In this document: positions 63,837-64,000 of the stretch, one piece after another
How positions within the stretch are numbered: position 1 is the stretch's first letter
Layout of the letters: every line of letters starts with the position of its first letter
Assembly (NCBI RefSeq): GCF_007830635.1
Contig: NZ_VLLA01000002.1
Location: 248,001-312,000, forward strand
Direction: 5' to 3'
DNA length: 64,000 bases
Origin: Bradyrhizobium huanghuaihaiense
Lineage (GTDB): Bacteria > Pseudomonadota > Alphaproteobacteria > Rhizobiales > Xanthobacteraceae
Position numbers and translations under genes: made by a program
Notes under the pieces: generated by a model
What the model saw: the letters and a program-made list of their open reading frames with translations, nothing else
Told to the model about the DNA's origin: nothing
Database searches by the model: none

Positions 63837-64000
63837 ATGCGTAAGCTTCTCGTCGCTCTCACCCTGCTGTCGGCATCCCTTTCGACGGCGGCGTTCGCCC
63901 AGCAAGGGCGCGGCACGGACGCCGAGCAGAAGGCCTGCACGCGCGATGTGCAGAAGTTCTGCCGTCCGGTCATCGACCAGGGCGATTTCACCATCCTGGC
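63837..64000 (+). CDS. Secreted cysteine-containing hypothetical protein, N-terminal part (partial)
   Basis: 54 residues are visible before the window ends. A signal peptide (MRKLLVALTLLSASLSTAAF then AQ) is followed by GRGTDAEQKACTRDVQKFCR. The C-x8-C spacing, with acidic and basic residues between, recalls small periplasmic cysteine-rich-repeat proteins. Start: ATG 63837 with AAGGA 5 bases upstream. It is divergent from the secreted protein at 62879. The rest lies outside the window. Confidence 0.75.
   Translation, partial: MRKLLVALTLLSASLSTAAFAQQGRGTDAEQKACTRDVQKFCRPVIDQGDFTIL

Noticed and set aside
63634..63837. 67-codon minus-strand frame near the window end
   Set aside because: No ribosome site, no recognisable motif, and it overlaps the likely promoter of the secreted-protein gene at 63837.

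Overview
The window is high-GC alphaproteobacterial chromosome, most likely Bradyrhizobium or a close relative (Nitrobacteraceae). This rests on the gene families present (hopanoid C-2 methylase, PEP carboxylase, many fatty acyl-CoA enzymes, Aer-like chemotaxis proteins), the GC-rich codon use, a FixK/FNR-type box, and dense palindromic intergenic repeats of the kind common in that genus. No rRNA, tRNA, CRISPR array, prophage or insertion sequence was seen.

Layout. 1-9700: acyl-CoA catabolism. An APH-fold kinase and a DUF6285 partner resemble the LvaA/LvaB pair for 4-hydroxyacyl-CoA. They are followed by a crotonase, an acyl-CoA dehydrogenase, two acyl-CoA ligases, and a divergent pair resembling 2,4-dienoyl-CoA reductase and dienoyl-CoA isomerase. 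9873-14383: rhomboid protease, YccF protein and ppc. 14438-18295 (minus): Tat-exported SMP-30 protein, MFE2-like SDR, SCP2-type thiolase and its Zn-ribbon/OB partner. 18488-22097: amidase coupled to DUF2848, then a 2OG-Fe(II) oxygenase abutting alkB. 22208-32114: a homoprotocatechuate (hpa) meta-cleavage locus. The minus operon is hpaH-F-E-D-G plus a TPP enzyme, divergent from a MarR regulator with a perfect palindromic operator, and followed by an HpaI-family aldolase and a UxaA/GarD-family dehydratase. 32285-34088: an Aer-like sensor split into PAS and MCP genes. 34399-41084: a three-gene transglutaminase / circularly permuted ATP-grasp-alpha-E / transglutaminase peptide-ligase module. 41409-49979: HD hydrolase, epoxide-hydrolase-like protein, Rieske-FAD reductase, HdeD protein behind a FixK-like box, M81 peptidase, solute-binding protein and an ACAD11-like dehydrogenase. 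50014-53293: small orphan genes, DoxX and a polytopic membrane protein in a compositionally different stretch. 53474-55213: MCP.

55437-61907 is the most unusual part. The gene for a cobalamin-binding radical SAM enzyme, recognised as hopanoid C-2 methylase HpnP, lies between eutB and eutC, the two subunits of B12-dependent ethanolamine ammonia-lyase. eutC overlaps hpnP by ATGA, and an RND/MMPL lipid-exporter-type gene follows. The order suggests a membrane-lipid remodelling locus linking ethanolamine turnover, 2-methylhopanoid synthesis and lipid transport. The window ends with a frameshifted Tat-exported protein and two small secreted proteins.

Many open frames antisense to these genes are GC-driven shadows and are not annotated. 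All functions are from reading the sequence; no searches were run.
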